From: Taibaiella sp041660405 | GTDB taxonomy: Bacteria > Bacteroidota > Bacteroidia > Chitinophagales > Chitinophagaceae | Length of the DNA stretch: 64,000 nucleotides | Reading direction: 5' to 3' | Assembly (NCBI GenBank): GCA_041660405.1 | Contig: JBAZWL010000019.1 | Span: forward strand, 1-64,000 | Part shown: piece by piece, positions 60,495-64,000 of the stretch | Layout of the letters: each line of letters opens with the position of its first letter | How positions within the stretch are numbered: the first letter of the stretch is position 1 | Translations under genes and position numbers: made by a program | The notes under the pieces: generated by a model | Told to the model about the DNA's origin: nothing | What the model saw: only the letters and a program-made list of their open reading frames with translations | Databases searched by the model: none

Positions 60495-60881
60495 GTGAAG
60501 AATTTGGTTTCCATATTTTTTCTGTCCCTCTATCTGATTTCAACAACGCAAATGTGCGAGTTGTTGAAGCTACCCATACTTATCCAGCATTATACAGAGC
60601 ATAAACAACAAAGCAGCTCTATTTCCTTTATTGATTTTTTGGATATACACTACATGCACGGTAGCCCAAAAGATGCAGATTACGACAGGGATATGCAATT
60701 GCCATTTAAGAGTTGCACACATTCTTCGCTAACATTTGCAGCATTTATTATTCCGGCCCCCGAAACTTTTACCCTGCGAAGAATTGCGCATAGTGCCAGG
60801 AAGCTAAAAACAATCCTATCTTCTTCAGATTATTCCTATAATTACCTCTCTTCTATCTGGCAACCGCCGAGAGCTTCCTAA
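60495..60881 (+). CDS. Small exported protein preceding metal efflux genes
   Basis: 128 residues from GTG 60495. Signal-like start (VSIFFLSLYLISTTQ). Typical of an unnamed Bacteroidota protein found upstream of CusA/CzcA genes: LLKLPILIQHYTEHKQQSSS, then FLDIHYMHGSPKDADYDRDM and LPFKSC. The acidic His-rich stretch could bind metal. Directly followed by the efflux pump gene. Confidence 0.7.
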   Translation: MKNLVSIFFLSLYLISTTQMCELLKLPILIQHYTEHKQQSSSISFIDFLDIHYMHGSPKDADYDRDMQLPFKSCTHSSLTFAAFIIPAPETFTLRRIAHSARKLKTILSSSDYSYNYLSSIWQPPRAS

Positions 60882-61027
60882 TACTTGTTTTGCTATTTAA
60901 TGAACTCATGCACATGTCATGTTCATGTTGGCATGCGTACGCATTGTTTTACATAGCGGTACTATATCTCTTTTATTAACCCTACTTTATACAAAGTTCA
61001 CTGTATAAATTAGCCAACGTTTTTATT

Positions 61028-64000
61028 ATGCTCACTAAAATTATTGAGTTGTCTATAAAGAACAAACTCATTATTGGTATTTTCATTATTGCCCTTATCG
61101 GTTACGGGATTTACCAGTTAAAACAACTGCCGATAGATGCGGTCCCCGACATCACAAACAACCAGGTGCAGGTAATAACCATGGCCCCTGCATTAGGAGC
61201 CCCCGATGTGGAAAGGCTTATTACATTTCCTATAGAGCAAGCCAATAATAATATCCCGGGCTTAAAAGAACTACGCAGCTTTTCCCGTTTTGGCTTATCG
61301 GTGGTTACCATTGTGTTTGAAGATGCCACCGATATTTACTGGGCAAGACAGCAGGTATCTGAGCGTCTGCAGCAGGCCAAAGAAAATATCCCGCAAGGAG
61401 TGGGTCGTCCGGTATTAGCACCTGTAACAACGGGTTTGGGAGAAATTTATCAATATACTGTCCGTCCTAGAAAAGGATATGAGCACAAATACAATGCAAT
61501 GGATTTGCGAACCATTCAGGATTGGATTGTCCGCAGGCAATTGCTGGGCGTAAAAGGTGTAGCGGAAGTAAGCAGCTTCGGCGGCTTGCTTAAACAATAT
61601 GAAATAGCTGTGAGCCCCCAGAAGCTTATGGCAAACAACGTTACTATCAGTGATGTATTTGTTTCACTTGAAAAGAACAACCAAAACACCGGTGGGGCTT
61701 ATATTGAGAAAGGGCCAACTGCTTTATTCATCCGAAGTGAAGGGTTGGTGGATAGCATAGAAGATATAAAGAATATTGTCGTAAAAAATCTCGTTAATGG
61801 CACGCCGCTTTTTATTCGTGATGTGGCTGAAGTCAGGTTGGGTAACGCTACACGATACGGTGCTATGACATACAATGGGACAGAGCAGGTATCAGGTGCA
61901 GTAGTGATGATGCTCAAAGGCGCTAATAGTAATGAAGTAATCAGCAATATTAAAGAACGCATCAGGCAGATTCAAACTACATTGCCTGAAGGTGTAATAA
62001 TAGATCCGTTCCTCGACCGGACTAAAATGGTAAACAATGCGATAGGCACTGTTGCCAAAAACCTGATGGAGGGCGCTTTGATCGTAATTTTTGTATTGGT
62101 CCTATTTTTAGGCAATGTCCGGGCAGGGTTATTGGTTGCCTCTGTTATTCCGTTGTCCATGCTGTTTGCAATTATTATGATGAACTTGTTTGGCGTAAGC
62201 GGCAACCTGATGAGTTTGGGCGCATTGGACTTTGGTTTGATTGTGGATGGCGCTGTAATTATTGTAGAAGCCGTTATGCACAAACTAAGCCATAACAAAC
62301 AGATTACAGGGAATAACCGGCTTACCCAACCAGACATGGATAATGAGGTAAAGAATGCTGCGACAAGAATGATGAACAGTGCCGTTTTTGGACAAATCAT
62401 TATCCTGATTGTTTACTTACCCATCTTTACTTTGCAGGGCATAGAAGGAAAGATGTTTAAACCCATGGCGCAAACGGTTGCATTTGCTTTGGCCGGTGCA
62501 TTTATCCTTTCACTCACATACGTTCCTATGATGAGTGCTTTATTCCTCAGTAAAAAAACATCACACAAAAAAACATTTTCCGACAAAATGATGCTACGTA
62601 TGGAAACGTTTTATCAGCACAGCTTACAAAAAGCATTGGGTATTCCCAAAGCGATCGTTGTTACCGTACTGGCTCTGTTTGTTGTTGCAATTGTTGTTTT
62701 GTCCCGATTGGGGGGCGAATTTATTCCTGCATTACCAGAAGGCGATTTTGCAGTAGATACCAGAGTATTGCCAGGCAGCAATCTCAATACTTCTATTGAT
62801 GCCGTATCCAAAGCATCAAAAATCATCCTGGAAAAATTTCCTGAAGTGGAAAAAGTGGTTGCCAAAACAGGCAGTAGCGAAGTGCCTACCGATCCTATGC
62901 CTATCGAGGCTTCCGATCTGATGATTATCCTCAAGAACCGGAGTCAATGGGTTTCGGCAAAGACCTATGATGAACTGGAGGCTAAAATGAGCAAGGAGCT
63001 GGAAGCAGTACCCGGTGTCACTTTCGGTTTTCAATATCCGGTTGCCATGCGGTTCAACGAATTGATTTCGGGAGCAAGACAAGATGTTGTTTGTAAAATA
63101 TTCGGAGAAAACTTAGATACACTTGCCTTCTATGCCAACAAAATGGGCAATTTATGCAACACAATCCAGGGCAGCAGCGGCCTGTATGTAGAAGCCGCAA
63201 CCGGAATGCCGCAAATTGTTATCCGCTACAACAGGGCCATCATTGCACAATACGGTTTAAACATCAGCGATATTAACCGTGTTGTCAGTACCGCTTTCGC
63301 CGGAGAAAGCTGCGGAACCATTTATGAAGAAGAAAAAAGGTTTGACCTGGTTGTGCGGTTGGATAATGAAAAAAGAAAAAACATTTCCGATGTCCAAAAC
63401 CTTTTGATAGCAACGCCACATGGCACACAGATTCCACTAAATGCAGTAGCGAACATCAGCATTATAGAAGGGCCTAATCAGATTCAACGGGAAAATTCAC
63501 AACGCAGAATTATTGTGGGTTTTAATGTTCGGGGCAGGGATGTCCAGAGTATGGTAAGGGAACTGCAAACTAAAGTAGCGCAACAAATAAAATTGCCCCC
63601 TGGGTATTATATCACTTATGGTGGTGCTTTTGAGAACCTGGAAGCTGCCAAGAAGCGTTTATATCTCGCTGTCCCCGTTTCATTGTGCCTGATTTTTCTG
63701 TTACTGTATTTTGCATTCCATTCTGTAAAGCAGGGACTGTTAATTTATTCCGCCATTCCGCTTTCCGCTATTGGCGGCATATTGGCATTGGCAATTCGCG
63801 GTATTCCGTTCAGCATCAGTGCAGGCGTTGGTTTTATTGCATTGTTCGGCGTGGCTGTACTTAATGGCATCGTACTGATCGCCGAGTTTAACCGGCTGAG
63901 AGAAGAAGGCTTAACCGATTTAAGGCAAATCGTCATCCGGGGAACAAAAACCCGTTTACGCCCTGTGTTAATGACCGCATTTGTTGCATCGTTAGGATTT
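61028..64000 (+). CDS. CzcA/CusA heavy-metal RND efflux pump, 5' part (runs off right edge)
   Basis: Open from ATG 61028 to the window end (991 codons, no stop). Starts MLTKIIELSIKNKLIIGIFI and carries HME-RND hallmarks: PIDAVPDITNNQVQVITMAP, VERLITFPIEQ, VVTIVFEDATDIYWARQQVS and GALDFGLIVDGAVIIVEAVM, the charged TM4 motif (D-x-x-x-D, E) of CzcA. A second membrane block is visible from about 62620 and 63690. Exports Cu/Ag or Co/Zn/Cd with a fusion protein and outer-membrane channel. The gene would need about 60 more codons at least; partners should lie to the right. Confidence 0.93.
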   Translation, partial: MLTKIIELSIKNKLIIGIFIIALIGYGIYQLKQLPIDAVPDITNNQVQVITMAPALGAPDVERLITFPIEQANNNIPGLKELRSFSRFGLSVVTIVFEDATDIYWARQQVSERLQQAKENIPQGVGRPVLAPVTTGLGEIYQYTVRPRKGYEHKYNAMDLRTIQDWIVRRQLLGVKGVAEVSSFGGLLKQYEIAVSPQKLMANNVTISDVFVSLEKNNQNTGGAYIEKGPTALFIRSEGLVDSIEDIKNIVVKNLVNGTPLFIRDVAEVRLGNATRYGAMTYNGTEQVSGAVVMMLKGANSNEVISNIKERIRQIQTTLPEGVIIDPFLDRTKMVNNAIGTVAKNLMEGALIVIFVLVLFLGNVRAGLLVASVIPLSMLFAIIMMNLFGVSGNLMSLGALDFGLIVDGAVIIVEAVMHKLSHNKQITGNNRLTQPDMDNEVKNAATRMMNSAVFGQIIILIVYLPIFTLQGIEGKMFKPMAQTVAFALAGAFILSLTYVPMMSALFLSKKTSHKKTFSDKMMLRMETFYQHSLQKALGIPKAIVVTVLALFVVAIVVLSRLGGEFIPALPEGDFAVDTRVLPGSNLNTSIDAVSKASKIILEKFPEVEKVVAKTGSSEVPTDPMPIEASDLMIILKNRSQWVSAKTYDELEAKMSKELEAVPGVTFGFQYPVAMRFNELISGARQDVVCKIFGENLDTLAFYANKMGNLCNTIQGSSGLYVEAATGMPQIVIRYNRAIIAQYGLNISDINRVVSTAFAGESCGTIYEEEKRFDLVVRLDNEKRKNISDVQNLLIATPHGTQIPLNAVANISIIEGPNQIQRENSQRRIIVGFNVRGRDVQSMVRELQTKVAQQIKLPPGYYITYGGAFENLEAAKKRLYLAVPVSLCLIFLLLYFAFHSVKQGLLIYSAIPLSAIGGILALAIRGIPFSISAGVGFIALFGVAVLNGIVLIAEFNRLREEGLTDLRQIVIRGTKTRLRPVLMTAFVASLGF

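Noticed and set aside
1..64000. CRISPR array, tRNA, rRNA, complete insertion sequence
   Set aside because: No regularly spaced repeats, cloverleaf, rRNA-like stretch or transposase was recognised by eye.

Overview
The window looks like a Bacteroidota chromosome, probably Chitinophagaceae or a close relative. This rests on a T9SS-type C-terminal domain on the first large protein, many promoters with the Bacteroidota -7 element TAnnTTTG, DUF3570/DUF4266 proteins, and gene families typical of that group. No rRNA, tRNA, transposase or CRISPR array was recognised.

Layout. 1-363 holds the start of a TPR protein running off the left edge. 597-4589 is a giant secreted adhesin-like protein. 4.7-55.3 kb is a dense stress/low-oxygen type island: five double-domain universal stress proteins (USPs), a ClsB-like phospholipase-D protein, a short-chain dehydrogenase, an ATP-cone nuclease, a CoA-transferase, a LOG-family protein, an L,D-transpeptidase, two P2-type cation ATPases, two paralogous methyltransferases with a SulP transporter and a GcvH-like protein, PEP synthase, Hsp20, two BON proteins, OsmC, a polysaccharide deacetylase, a MlaE-MlaF-MlaD lipid transporter, a Na/Pi cotransporter and a DUF1003 protein. 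Regulators in the island are a Crp/Fnr protein, a PAS histidine kinase with a receiver-Crp response regulator, a PAS-Crp chimera and an XRE protein. 55.5-57.2 kb has a PLP decarboxylase and a broken hydrolase. 57.4-60.3 kb is a thioredoxin-ApbE-DUF4266-DUF3570 module. 60.5-64.0 kb starts a CzcA-type metal efflux system that runs off the right edge.

The main result is a shared promoter architecture. About twenty transcription units carry a Crp/Fnr-like box (TGAY-N4-RTCA) whose centre lies 29.5 bp upstream of the first base of a TAnnTTTG-like -7 element (about -41 to the start of transcription). A second, often half-conserved, box lies exactly 22 bp further out. This links USPs, ClsB, SDR, CoA-transferase, L,D-transpeptidase, both cation ATPases, PEP synthase, Hsp20, BON, MlaEFD, the methyltransferase/SulP operon and several unknown genes into one predicted regulon. 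It resembles in content, not in homology, the dormancy/hypoxia regulons of other phyla. The PAS kinase plus receiver-Crp regulator, or the stand-alone Crp/Fnr protein, are the natural candidates for control.

A second theme is an old segmental duplication. The order cation ATPase(-), PEP synthase(+), coiled-coil gene(+), regulator/kinase(-) occurs at 21.0-25.4 kb and again at 32.3-42.5 kb. Decay is reciprocal: the first copy keeps the ATPase but has a gutted ppsA, a frameshifted coiled-coil gene and a kinase/regulator pair collapsed by one deletion into a PAS-Crp chimera. The second copy keeps those genes but has only the first ~98 codons of the ATPase. Between the copies lies foreign-looking material (holin-like remnant, RNase HI with a zinc ribbon, small unknown genes) without the shared boxes.
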